From: Selenomonadaceae bacterium
GTDB taxonomy: Bacteria; Bacillota; Negativicutes; Selenomonadales; Selenomonadaceae
Length of the DNA stretch: 42,849 bases
Direction of reading: 5' to 3'
Assembly: GCA_017518105.1 (NCBI GenBank)
Contig: JAFWWC010000005.1
Coordinates: 1 to 42,849 of the forward strand
Part shown: in pieces, positions 16,429 to 25,585 of the stretch
How positions within the stretch are numbered: position 1 is the first letter of the stretch
Layout: each line of letters opens with the position of its first letter
Translations under genes and position numbers: made by a program
Notes under the pieces: generated by a model
Told to the model about the DNA's origin: nothing
What the model saw: the letters and a program-made list of their open reading frames with translations, nothing else
Database searches by the model: none

Positions 16429-17538
16429 ATGAAACTACTTCACACCGCCGATTGGCACCTAGGAAAGACTTTAAAGGGTCAAAATCTCCTCGACGACCAA
16501 AAATATATCCTCGACGAGATTTTTGAAGTCATTGACGACCAAAAGCCCGATGCGATTCTGATTTGCGGCGATATTTACGATAGAGGGGTTCCGCCAATCG
16601 ACGCCGTAGACCTGTTCAACGAGACCTTGACTAAGTTGGCTGAAAGAAATCTCCCGACGTTAATTATCGCAGGTAATCACGACTCAGCGACTCGTTTGAA
16701 CTTCGGAAGCGAACTTTTTGCACGTCAAAACATTTTTATCGCCGCTAAAATCACCGATACGCCCGCTCAAATCGTTTTGAATGATAAATTCGGCGAAATT
16801 TATTTCTCAATGATTCCTTTCTTCGAGCCGGGCGAGATTAAATCAAAGTTTTTCTCCGAGGACGCCGAACGACTGACTTATAACGACGCAAATAAGTTTT
16901 ACGTCGACCTTGCACGGCAGAAAATCTCTGCGAACAAACGTAGCGTCGCTTTGGCTCACGTTTTCTTGACTGGCGGCGTTGAATCCGATTCGGAAAGAAA
17001 AATCGTAGGGACTTTATCGAACGTCAACGCAAATATTTTTTCCAGATACAATTACATCGCGCTCGGTCATCTTCATAAACCGCAGAAATTTTATAGTGGT
17101 TCGCCGCTTAAATACTCCTTCGATGAGGCTAACCATAAAAAATCCGTTACGATTGTCGATATTGACGGCGTAGGGAACGTTAAAACTGAAAAATTTGAGC
17201 TTACACCGCGTCGAGACGTTAAAGTTGTAACTGGGACGTTCAATGAGCTTATAAAACGCAAGCCAATTCAGGATTATGTGCAGATAATTTTAACGGACGA
17301 TGTTTATATTTACGAAACAGAAAAACTTCGCGACGCTTTCCCAAATTTTTTGGAAGTCAAGCGCGAAAATCATTTAAAGAGTTATGACGACGCGTCGCCG
17401 AGTTCTTTTAGCAAGGAAGATTCGATTTCTGAGCAGTTCGCTAACTTTTTTAAAGACGTAATGCAGGAACCAATGACTAATGATGAGCAAGCCGCGTTAG
17501 AAGAAATTTTACGCGAAGTCGAACGGGAGGAGAGATAA
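16429..17538 (+). CDS. sbcD: Nuclease SbcCD subunit D
   Basis: A 369-residue Mre11-type phosphoesterase, the Mn2+-dependent exo/endonuclease half of SbcCD, which cuts hairpins and processes DNA ends. Metal-ligand motifs are in order: TADWHLG, GDIYDRG, AGNHDSATR, LAHVFLTGG and LGHLHKPQ. The ATG is chosen because AGGAGG lies 7 bases upstream; an in-frame TTG 6 bases earlier abuts that site. The stop and the sbcC start share one base (TAATG), the usual coupling for this pair. Confidence 0.93.
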   Translation: MKLLHTADWHLGKTLKGQNLLDDQKYILDEIFEVIDDQKPDAILICGDIYDRGVPPIDAVDLFNETLTKLAERNLPTLIIAGNHDSATRLNFGSELFARQNIFIAAKITDTPAQIVLNDKFGEIYFSMIPFFEPGEIKSKFFSEDAERLTYNDANKFYVDLARQKISANKRSVALAHVFLTGGVESDSERKIVGTLSNVNANIFSRYNYIALGHLHKPQKFYSGSPLKYSFDEANHKKSVTIVDIDGVGNVKTEKFELTPRRDVKVVTGTFNELIKRKPIQDYVQIILTDDVYIYETEKLRDAFPNFLEVKRENHLKSYDDASPSSFSKEDSISEQFANFFKDVMQEPMTNDEQAALEEILREVEREER

Positions 17539-20186
17539 TGAGACCACTTAAATTAAAAATGACGGCGTTTGGAGCTTATATCAAGCCTGTTAATTTGGAT
17601 TTTGAAGAAAGTTTGCGCGGCGAGAAAATTTTTCTGATTCACGGGGCGACGGGTGCGGGCAAAACGACTATCCTTGACGCGATTTGTTTTGCACTTTACG
17701 GCACGGCTTCTGGCGATGAACGCGACGGCGTCATGATGCGCTCGAAGGGCATTTCAAACAATGTTAAAACCGAAGTCGAATTTTCTTTTGCATTGGGAGA
17801 AAAAATTTACTACGTGCGCCGAACTTTAACTTATCACCCGAATCGGAAGGGCAATCAGAATCAAATTACTGCAGAGCTCAAACGAGACGGGCAAATTATC
17901 GAAACGCAAACCCGAAATGTTACGAATGCGATTACAGAATTGCTCGGCTTTAATGTAAAACAATTTCGGCAAGTCGTGTTGTTGCCGCAGGGTGAATTCA
18001 AAAATTTTCTTTCCGCAAATTCCGCCGAACGTCAGCCAATTTTGGATGCGCTGTTCAATGCCGCTCTTTATAATCAAATCGAAACGGAACTTAAGCGCAA
18101 AGCTGACGACGCACAAAGCCTTTTTGATGATTTAAATCGAGATAAAAACGCTTTGACGGCACGATTTCAGGGCGTGGAACCAGACGAGACCACTCTTGCA
18201 AAATTCCGCGCAGATTATGCCGCCGCGCAAAAAAAATCCGCTGAACTCGATAAAATTTTCAAAGAGGCTCAAGCAGATTACACGTCAGGAAAAATTTTGG
18301 ATAAAGACTTTGCGGCACTTGAAAAGCTCACTGAATCACTCGAAACGGCGAAAAAAAATCTTGAGCAAGCTAGGAAAAGTTTCGACGATGCTAAAAAAGA
18401 ATACGACCAGCGCGAGGGCGAACAATCCGAGCGCGAAAAATTAAAATCCGACGCCGATAAGCTTGCTGAAATAAAAAATGCCTTCGTCGATTTGAACGCC
18501 AAACGAAAAACTTTTGAAGAAGCCGATAAAGCTTTGCAATCGGCAAATGACGCGGTACAGCAGTGCCAAGAGAACGCAAAAAAATTTGAGGCGCGGCTTT
18601 TACAATTAAAAAAGCGTCGTAGTGAGTTATCGGGGGCGGAAAAAGCATTTGCCGAAGCTCAGACCGTTTTGGATAAGGCTCGTGAGCGCGAAAGCATTTT
18701 ACAGGAGATTAAGCGGCTCGAAAATGATTTAAATCGTGCTCGTCAAAGAGTTTCAATCGCCGAAAAAGATTTTAACGCCGCAAACCTGGAATTGGAACGA
18801 CTGCAAAAGCTTCAGCGCGATGGCTCTGCGGCATTGCTTGCGAAAAATCTCAAAGACGGTGAACCTTGCCCAGTATGCGGCTCTCGAATTCATTATCCCG
18901 TTGACTTCAGCGAAAAAATCATCCCTTCGGACGCAGAAATTGACGCCGCGCAGGCCAAAGCTGATGAACGCAAAGAAAAACTCGACAAGGCGAAAATTTC
19001 AGCTGCTCAAATTCAAACGGCAATCGATACCAAACGCGACAACCTCAACAACAAAAAATTTGCTGACGTGCCCGACAAGTTGACGGCTCAAAAAATTTTC
19101 GACGAGACAAAGAAAAAAGCTGACGAGCTAACCGATTGTGATAAACGCATTGAACTTGGGGAAAAATATATCGCGGACAATACAATCAAATTGAACGCGG
19201 CTAATCAAAGTCAAAACACCGCATTATCTACGAGGGCGCAACGTTTAGGCGAGTGGCAAACGGTTCAAAAGCAAATTTCCGAACAATATTTGGAGAATCC
19301 CGCACAACTTGACGCCGACATTGCCGCGGCTGGAAAAAAGTTTCGTGAGCTTGAAACTGCTTGGAAACGTGCGGATAAATCTTTTCGTGAGGCAAGCGAT
19401 AAAAAATCTTCGTGCGAAGGAGCATTAACCGCGGCGCAGGAGTCGAAGGACAAACTTGCAGACAAACTCAAGGACAAGACACCGCCTGACGTTGACGCGT
19501 TGAAAAGTCGGACAGATGAGGCGCAAAAAATTTTCAACGAGGCAATCCGCGAGGAAATGTCGCTGAAAAAAGATTTGGACGAACTCATAAATCTTTCGGC
19601 GCAACTTTCCGAGCTAAATAAAAAGATTTCTGCGGCAGAGAAGACTTTGCGAGTATGGAAGAGGCTTTCGGACGCGGCGAACGGAAAAATTAGCGGGAAC
19701 AAACTTTCTTTTGCACGATATTACCTCAGCGCGATGTTTGAGCAGGTTTTGACAGAAGCAAATTACAGATTAGAAAAAATGAGCGACCGCCGTTACAATT
19801 TGAAAAGCAATCCTGCGGGCGAACGCGCTGATTCAAAGTTGGGACTCAATCTGGAAATCCTTGACGACTACACGGGCGAAAGACGACCTGTTGCCACCCT
19901 CAGCGGCGGAGAAAGTTTTTTGGCGTCGTTATCTTTGGCATTGGGTTTGGCGGCGGTTGTCAGAAATAATTTGGGCGGCATTAAGCTGGACACAATCTTT
20001 ATTGACGAGGGCTTTGGCAGTTTGGATAGCGAAACTCTCGACGGGGCGATTTCTACGATAATCGAACAGAGCGGCGGACGTTTGGTCGGGATAATCTCGC
20101 ACGTCGAGGAGCTTAAAAATCAAATGCCCGTTCGTCTCGAAGTCATCAAGACTAAAACGGGCTCAACGGCAAAATTTATTTCGTGA
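17538..20186 (+). CDS. sbcC: Nuclease SbcCD subunit C
   Basis: An 882-residue SMC-like ATPase, partner of SbcD. It has an N-terminal Walker A GATGAGKTT (36-44), long coiled coils rich in Lys/Glu/Ala, a zinc hook CPVC (Cys444, Cys447) near the middle for dimerisation, a second coil, the ABC signature LSGGES (788-793) and Walker B IFIDEGFGSLD (Asp823-Glu824). Length is a little under the roughly 1,050 residues of E. coli SbcC, with shorter coils. It converges on metH and their coding ends overlap by 11 bases, with no terminator between them. Confidence 0.92.
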   Translation: MRPLKLKMTAFGAYIKPVNLDFEESLRGEKIFLIHGATGAGKTTILDAICFALYGTASGDERDGVMMRSKGISNNVKTEVEFSFALGEKIYYVRRTLTYHPNRKGNQNQITAELKRDGQIIETQTRNVTNAITELLGFNVKQFRQVVLLPQGEFKNFLSANSAERQPILDALFNAALYNQIETELKRKADDAQSLFDDLNRDKNALTARFQGVEPDETTLAKFRADYAAAQKKSAELDKIFKEAQADYTSGKILDKDFAALEKLTESLETAKKNLEQARKSFDDAKKEYDQREGEQSEREKLKSDADKLAEIKNAFVDLNAKRKTFEEADKALQSANDAVQQCQENAKKFEARLLQLKKRRSELSGAEKAFAEAQTVLDKARERESILQEIKRLENDLNRARQRVSIAEKDFNAANLELERLQKLQRDGSAALLAKNLKDGEPCPVCGSRIHYPVDFSEKIIPSDAEIDAAQAKADERKEKLDKAKISAAQIQTAIDTKRDNLNNKKFADVPDKLTAQKIFDETKKKADELTDCDKRIELGEKYIADNTIKLNAANQSQNTALSTRAQRLGEWQTVQKQISEQYLENPAQLDADIAAAGKKFRELETAWKRADKSFREASDKKSSCEGALTAAQESKDKLADKLKDKTPPDVDALKSRTDEAQKIFNEAIREEMSLKKDLDELINLSAQLSELNKKISAAEKTLRVWKRLSDAANGKISGNKLSFARYYLSAMFEQVLTEANYRLEKMSDRRYNLKSNPAGERADSKLGLNLEILDDYTGERRPVATLSGGESFLASLSLALGLAAVVRNNLGGIKLDTIFIDEGFGSLDSETLDGAISTIIEQSGGRLVGIISHVEELKNQMPVRLEVIKTKTGSTAKFIS

Positions 20187-22527
20187 CTAATTGCTTGGCT
20201 AATCGGACAGCCTCCACACCGTCGCGGGCGTAAGCGTCGGCTCCAGCGGAGTCAGCGTACTCTTGAGTTAAAGCCGCGCCCCCGACCATGACTTTAGCCG
20301 AACAGCCTGCCGCGTGCAAGTCGGCTATGACTTTATCAATCTGAATCATAGTCGTTGTCATGAGGGCGCACAACCCGACAATATCGGCGTCGTGAGCTAG
20401 GGCGGCGCGGACAATTTTTTCCGAGTCAACGTCCTTGCCCAAGTCGACGAGCTTAAAGCCGCTGTTGGCAATCAGTGCCCCGACGATATTTTTTCCTAGG
20501 TCGTGCACGTCGCCTTTGACAGTGGCAATAACGAACGTTCCCTGCGTCTTAGTCTCTTGCGCGGGGAAAATTTTTTTGAGTTCGTCGAAGGCAAGCCTCA
20601 TCGTCTCCGCACTAAGTAGCACTTGCGGCAAGAAGATTTTCCCTGAGCCGAAGTCCTCGCCGAGTTCATTCATTGCGGCGGTTAAGGCGCGTTCTGTTAT
20701 GTCGTTGGCGGAAAAGTTTTCGTCGACGGCTTTTTTTATCAGTGCGGGGATTTCGTCCTTGTCGCCCTCTTGAATCGCAAGCTTAATCGCGCCGAGCGTA
20801 TCGCGGATAATTTTTTCCTTAGGCTTATCGGTCGTGACTTGTGCGAGCTTGCTGAAGGCTAAACCGTTCGGGTCGTGGCTAAGAAGGGCGGCGGCACTCT
20901 TCAAGACGTTTTGCATTGCCTCATCGTAGGGATTCATAATCGGGGCGTCGAGACCATTCGCTAGGCACATCGCAAAGAACGTCGAGTTAATCAGCGGGCG
21001 ATTTGGCAAGCCGAACGAGATATTGCTCAAGCCCATAGTCGTCGGCAAGTTCAGTTCGCGATAAAGGCTAAGCGTCTTCAAAACCTCAAGGCAAGCGTTC
21101 TTGTCGGCTGAAATCGTCATAACTAGAGCATCAAGCAAAAAGTCGCCGTCGTCTAGTCCTTGAGCCTTAGCCGCCTCGATAATCTTCTTGGCAACGTCGA
21201 AGCGTTCTTCAGCCGTGGTCGGGACGCCGTGTTCAGTTAGCGGAAGAATTAGAATCGCCGCGCCGTATCTTTTGGCAAGCGGCAAAAAGTTTTTAATGCG
21301 GTCTGGTTCGTAGCTCACGGAATTAATCAGCGCACGCCCCGGAAAGTTCTTTAAGCCCGCTTCCAAAGCCGCCGCGTCGCCCGTATCAATGGCAAGTGGC
21401 GCGTCGGTGATTCGGGCAATCTCGCGAACAGCTTTGGACATCATCTCCGCCTGATTAATCCCGCCAACGCCCATGTTGACATCAAGGACTTGCGCGCCCG
21501 CCTTGACTTGATTGAGAGCGTCGCGCTTGACGCCGAGCAACGAGCCTTCGCGAATCTCCGCCGCCAACTTTTTCCTGCCCGTCGGGTTAATGCGTTCGCC
21601 AATAAGCGTCGTCGACTTCTTGTCTATGGTTACTGTCTTTGAACGGCTTGCTAGTTTTAGGGAATTAGGGAAAGAGGTTATTAGGTTATTAGGATTTTTA
21701 TCTTTAACGTTCAAAGCAAGCTCGCGGATATGGTCGGGCGTCGTACCACAGCAGCCGCCTAAGTAAGTTGCGCCCGCCTCCACAAGTTTAGCTCCCCACG
21801 CGCCGAAAGTCTTTGCGTCCATCGGGAATTTCGTTTTGCCGTCTTCAAGGTAAGGCATGCCGGCATTGGGTTGCACGCTGATTGGCACGCGGCAATTCTC
21901 CGCCAAAGTTTTCACGACGGGCACGAGCTGTTCAGGTCCTAGCGAACAGTTCACGCCGATAACACTTGCGCCCATTGCCTCAAGAATCACGGCGGCTGAT
22001 TGCGGGTCGGTTCCAGTCACGGTGCGCCCGTCCTCCGAATACGACAGCTGACAGATTATCGGCAGGTTGCAAGCGTCCTTCGCCGCCAAAAGTGCCGCCC
22101 GCATCTCTTGAATATCAATGCACGTTTCGATTATCAGGAAGTCCGCGCCCGCCGCCGCTAATGCCTCCGATTGTTCGCGGAAGATTTTATAAGCCTCGTC
22201 GAAGTCCAAATCTCCCAAAGGCGCGATAAATCTTCCAGTCGGTCCGATTGAGCCAGCGACTTTGACATTGCCTGCAGACTTAGCAATTTTCACGGCGGCG
22301 AAGTTCAATTCGCGAACCCTGCCCGCCAAACCGTAATGGGCAAGCTTCACACTCGACGCGCCAAAGGTGTTCGTCTCGATAATCGTCGCGCCCGCCTCAA
22401 TGTACGCCCGATGAATCCGCTTGACTACTTCGGGTGCCTCGACGTTCATAAGTTCGGGACAAGCACCCGCCTTTAGTCCGCCCGCTTGGAGCATCGTCCC
22501 CATCGCCCCATCAAATATTTCTATCAT
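20176..22527 (-). CDS. metH: Cobalamin-dependent methionine synthase without reactivation domain
   Basis: A 783-residue methyltransferase making methionine from homocysteine and methyltetrahydrofolate. In order it has a homocysteine-binding barrel (1 to about 290, zinc ligands Cys194, Cys259 and Cys260), a pterin-binding domain (about 300-560, LIGERINPTGRKKL), a cap and a B12-binding domain (about 575-783) with the DXHXXG motif DVHDLG containing the cobalt ligand His675. The C-terminal AdoMet reactivation domain of E. coli MetH (about 1,230 residues) is missing, as in many anaerobes, which use a separate activator. AGGAGG lies 7 bases before the ATG. The start overlaps the stop of the upstream restriction-modification gene (ATGA), so the two are probably co-translated. 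No cobalamin or SAM riboswitch is visible. Confidence 0.92.
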   Translation of the reverse strand: MIEIFDGAMGTMLQAGGLKAGACPELMNVEAPEVVKRIHRAYIEAGATIIETNTFGASSVKLAHYGLAGRVRELNFAAVKIAKSAGNVKVAGSIGPTGRFIAPLGDLDFDEAYKIFREQSEALAAAGADFLIIETCIDIQEMRAALLAAKDACNLPIICQLSYSEDGRTVTGTDPQSAAVILEAMGASVIGVNCSLGPEQLVPVVKTLAENCRVPISVQPNAGMPYLEDGKTKFPMDAKTFGAWGAKLVEAGATYLGGCCGTTPDHIRELALNVKDKNPNNLITSFPNSLKLASRSKTVTIDKKSTTLIGERINPTGRKKLAAEIREGSLLGVKRDALNQVKAGAQVLDVNMGVGGINQAEMMSKAVREIARITDAPLAIDTGDAAALEAGLKNFPGRALINSVSYEPDRIKNFLPLAKRYGAAILILPLTEHGVPTTAEERFDVAKKIIEAAKAQGLDDGDFLLDALVMTISADKNACLEVLKTLSLYRELNLPTTMGLSNISFGLPNRPLINSTFFAMCLANGLDAPIMNPYDEAMQNVLKSAAALLSHDPNGLAFSKLAQVTTDKPKEKIIRDTLGAIKLAIQEGDKDEIPALIKKAVDENFSANDITERALTAAMNELGEDFGSGKIFLPQVLLSAETMRLAFDELKKIFPAQETKTQGTFVIATVKGDVHDLGKNIVGALIANSGFKLVDLGKDVDSEKIVRAALAHDADIVGLCALMTTTMIQIDKVIADLHAAGCSAKVMVGGAALTQEYADSAGADAYARDGVEAVRLAKQLVTK

Positions 22528-25487
22528 GAGCTTTCCTCCTGTTTGTCAATGTAGTTTAAGTACTTCCGATATTGCGCCGCTATCAGCCGCTTAACGAACG
22601 CCGCCATATAATCAAAGTCAGGCTCGCCCGCCGCGTTCACCGGCAACATCAGCTTTTCTTTCCTAATCCTCGTGTCGGTTATCTCGCGATTGAAGTTATA
22701 TTTCTCTTGTAACCGTTCCAACTGCTTAGACAAAAACAGATAATGATACTTGTTCAAGTTCGGTGCACTCAAAGCCGTGACGTGGTCGCTTGCAATGAAT
22801 TCGTACGAGTGATAAAAACTTTTGCCGACGCTACCGCTATTGGCGATTGTCAAGCAGTCTTTGAACTTCCTAACGTTCTCGCTGTTGCCAATGAAATCAT
22901 CGACGCCGTTGCTTTGCGCTGAAGACGAAATATAAGGAACGTCGCCTTGAATGTGGTCAGCTGTCTTGAGCCGCTTGCCTCGCTGAATCACCGTAAAGAT
23001 TTCTCCGATTAGGAACGGTCGCCACGTCTTAACGCTGAGCGGCTCCACTTGCACGGATTCCACGCTTTGAACGAACTGGCGATAGCTCTGCAAGATTCTT
23101 TCCTCGATAGCCTGGATATATGCCGCCATGAACTCATAATCGGGCAAGCCGTCGTCCGTCACTGGCAACTGAATCTTACTGCGCCGAAGTCTCGTAAGCG
23201 TCGCACCATTGCCGCCCCAGCTGAAGATAGACAGCGTCTTTTTTAACAACGGCAAAAGAAATTGGGCGACGTAAAAGTTTAAGTTGTCGTTCGTTAAGAT
23301 TTGAATGTTTTGCCCCGTGTAAAACTCCGTGGGCTGATAAAAAGCCGTCTGCGTATCAAGCCCAACCGTTATGCAGTTGCCGTTGTCGCGAATGTAATTC
23401 ATTTGCTCGCCGATAAAACTTTGAACACCGTTATTGCGGTCGGTGCGTGTGATGTAAGGGAAAGTTCCTTCGCCTGAAATCAATTTGTTCTTATCAATGC
23501 CGCTTGACGTGGCACGAATAGAAAACACAGACGACAAGTTAAACATTTTCCAGCGTTTAGAGCTAAGGGGCGGCGGCGGTTCAGTCAGGTTGCGTTTTTT
23601 TTTGAGCGGGAAGAGATATTCGCGCCCGTGAGCAATCATATTGAATTCAAAGGTAAGATAATCGGCGACGGTGTTATTAAAGTCCACGTCGGCGGGCAAT
23701 TCGTCGTTGTAGTAGTAAAAAGAGTGCAACCACTCGTCTTGCGGCTCAATCGTCGTCTCGACCATGAACTTAGAGGGCGCGTCCTTAATCTTGCCGTGCC
23801 AGCAGTCCAGCAGATAAAACTTCTTGTCCTTAGCGCGTTCGGTCTCGACAAGCCCGACATGCTTTTTGACCTCAAAGCCGTCGTCCTCAAAGTTGATGAA
23901 CTTCACGCGCTTAGACTGTAGATGAGGTTCGCCCGCCGTGAAGACCGCTACGCAAGGCACGGTTCCAATCCGATAAAAAGTGTTCTTGTTTAGGCTGATG
24001 ACGCCTTCAAGGGTGTGGCGGCGGAGAATATCGCCCTTAACAATTTTATCGTCGCGAGTCTTGCCAATCATCGCCGAGACCGGCACGATAACCGCCACGC
24101 GCCCGCCGCTTACGACGGAATTAAGCAGATGATTGATAAAGCGCAGTTCGGACAGGTGAGCAGTCGCGGCGTTCTTAGCTTGGCTGTAAGGCGGATTCAT
24201 AAAGCCGACAGTCGCGCCGAGCAGTTGCAGGTCGTCAACGTCATTGGCGAAGAAGTCGCCGCAGAGTAAATTACTTTGACCGTCGCCGCGCAGAATCATA
24301 TTGGTTGTTGCGATAGAGAACATATCCTCCCGCGCCTCGATGCCGTGAATTTGATTCTGCTTGATGAGTTTGCGTTGAGGCTCGTCGGCGGCGTTAAGCA
24401 TACGGCTCATTGCGGCGATAAGGAAGCTCCCAGTTCCGCAGCAGGGGTCGAAGACAATATCATCGGGCTTGAGGGCGACGAGTTCGCAAAAAAGTTCGGT
24501 GATATGTCGCGGGGTGAGCACGACGCCTAAGCTTTGCCCATCGCCGCCGCTGTAGCTGATGAATTCGCCGTAAAACCTGCCGAGGTAGTCTTCCGACGAA
24601 TTATTTATCACGGCGTCGAAGATATTGCTTGAGATAAATTCCGTGAAGAACCTAAGCGGCGTCTTGTCGAGTGCGGGATTGCGGGTGTTAAGTATCGGGC
24701 GGTCTTTAATCAAACGGAACTGACTAAGCACACGTTCCTTTTTGACTTCGGGACGGACTTTGGCGCGTGTCAGATGATTTTTTACGTGGTCAAAGATTTT
24801 CGCGCCGTCAGTGTTAATCTTGTCGCCGGTGAGCTGATTGATATTGAAGTTCCGCCCTTCAGCAAGCGCAAGCAGGATAGCCGACACGACCAAGGGCTTT
24901 TCGTCCTCTCCGAGCTGTCCATAGTTGCGCAAGTGTTCGTGAAGAGTTTCAGCGCGTCGAAGGATTTGCTTAAGTTCAAGCTCCTCGGCAGACTCCTCGC
25001 CCAAAACCATGCGTCGATAGTAAGCGTCAATGTTCTCGGCTGTGAAATTCTTAAACGTATCGACTTCGGGTAGTTCCGTAACTTTTTTGTCGCCGTCGAT
25101 AAAGATTGGTTTGATGATGTGATGTTTGCGGTCGCCGACGTTGCCGAAGGCGAAAACTTTCTTGTAGGGCGAGCCGTCGATAATTTTCTGCGCGTAGAAG
25201 AGTGCGCCGTTGATAGCGTATTCTTGGACAGCTTTTACGGTCTGGGAAATTTCGCCGCCCTCGCGCAAGACGAGCTTTAAACGGTCGGGCTTATCCTCCA
25301 TGACAAGCACGAAGTCATCAACCAACGCGATATGGTCTGGGTAGCCCGCCTTGCCCGTCTGACTTTTGGAAGCGGTCTTCAATGCGCCGTCAATCTCGAC
25401 GTTATGACTGCTCTGCGTCTCCGAAAAGATTTCCACAGCCTCCAGGCGGTTCTGAATGTAGTTCGTAAAGTCAGCCTCAAGTCTCAT
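22524..25487 (-). CDS. Single-chain restriction-methyltransferase-specificity enzyme (type IIG/type I-like)
   Basis: A 987-residue fusion of the three functions of a restriction-modification system. The N-terminal part has a nuclease-like pattern, Pro50-Asp51 followed by Glu64-Asp65-Lys66, a PD-(D/E)XK candidate. The N6-adenine methyltransferase core has AdoMet motif DPCCGTGSF (347-355) and catalytic NPPY (431-434). The C terminus has two type I HsdS-like target recognition domains (about 640-815 and 820-987), each ending in a MAA(Y/F) helical segment. The enzyme should methylate, and possibly cut, a bipartite DNA site. One chain holding R, M and two target domains resembles type IIG/IIB enzymes. 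AGGAGG precedes the ATG. It has its own promoter and is coupled to metH. Confidence 0.85.
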   Translation of the reverse strand: MRLEADFTNYIQNRLEAVEIFSETQSSHNVEIDGALKTASKSQTGKAGYPDHIALVDDFVLVMEDKPDRLKLVLREGGEISQTVKAVQEYAINGALFYAQKIIDGSPYKKVFAFGNVGDRKHHIIKPIFIDGDKKVTELPEVDTFKNFTAENIDAYYRRMVLGEESAEELELKQILRRAETLHEHLRNYGQLGEDEKPLVVSAILLALAEGRNFNINQLTGDKINTDGAKIFDHVKNHLTRAKVRPEVKKERVLSQFRLIKDRPILNTRNPALDKTPLRFFTEFISSNIFDAVINNSSEDYLGRFYGEFISYSGGDGQSLGVVLTPRHITELFCELVALKPDDIVFDPCCGTGSFLIAAMSRMLNAADEPQRKLIKQNQIHGIEAREDMFSIATTNMILRGDGQSNLLCGDFFANDVDDLQLLGATVGFMNPPYSQAKNAATAHLSELRFINHLLNSVVSGGRVAVIVPVSAMIGKTRDDKIVKGDILRRHTLEGVISLNKNTFYRIGTVPCVAVFTAGEPHLQSKRVKFINFEDDGFEVKKHVGLVETERAKDKKFYLLDCWHGKIKDAPSKFMVETTIEPQDEWLHSFYYYNDELPADVDFNNTVADYLTFEFNMIAHGREYLFPLKKKRNLTEPPPPLSSKRWKMFNLSSVFSIRATSSGIDKNKLISGEGTFPYITRTDRNNGVQSFIGEQMNYIRDNGNCITVGLDTQTAFYQPTEFYTGQNIQILTNDNLNFYVAQFLLPLLKKTLSIFSWGGNGATLTRLRRSKIQLPVTDDGLPDYEFMAAYIQAIEERILQSYRQFVQSVESVQVEPLSVKTWRPFLIGEIFTVIQRGKRLKTADHIQGDVPYISSSAQSNGVDDFIGNSENVRKFKDCLTIANSGSVGKSFYHSYEFIASDHVTALSAPNLNKYHYLFLSKQLERLQEKYNFNREITDTRIRKEKLMLPVNAAGEPDFDYMAAFVKRLIAAQYRKYLNYIDKQEESS

Positions 25488-25507
25488 GTCCTAACCTCCT
25501 TTGCGGC

Positions 25508-25536
25508 ATTATATCATTACCGCTTGAACTAGTAAA
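25508..25536 (-). promoter_or_regulatory. Promoter of the RM-metH unit
   Basis: On the minus strand, TTTACT (25536-25531), a 17-bp spacer and TATAAT (25513-25508) preceded by TGA (extended -10). The RM start codon is about 20 bases further. Confidence 0.65.
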
Positions 25537-25549
25537 AATCTTTGGGCTC

Positions 25550-25558
25550 TGATATAAT
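25550..25558 (+). promoter_or_regulatory. Extended -10 promoter of the DUF2232-gdpP unit
   Basis: TGA followed by TATAAT at 25553-25558 on the plus strand, with no good -35 hexamer. TGATATAATGC here is the exact mirror of GCATTATATCA at 25506-25516, which forms the -10 of the divergent RM promoter. Confidence 0.6.
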
Positions 25559-25585
25559 GCGGAAAATTTTTTTGGAGGCAAATTA

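Noticed and set aside
20176..22540. Cobalamin riboswitch controlling metH
   Set aside because: The metH start overlaps the RM gene, leaving no leader in which a riboswitch could fold.
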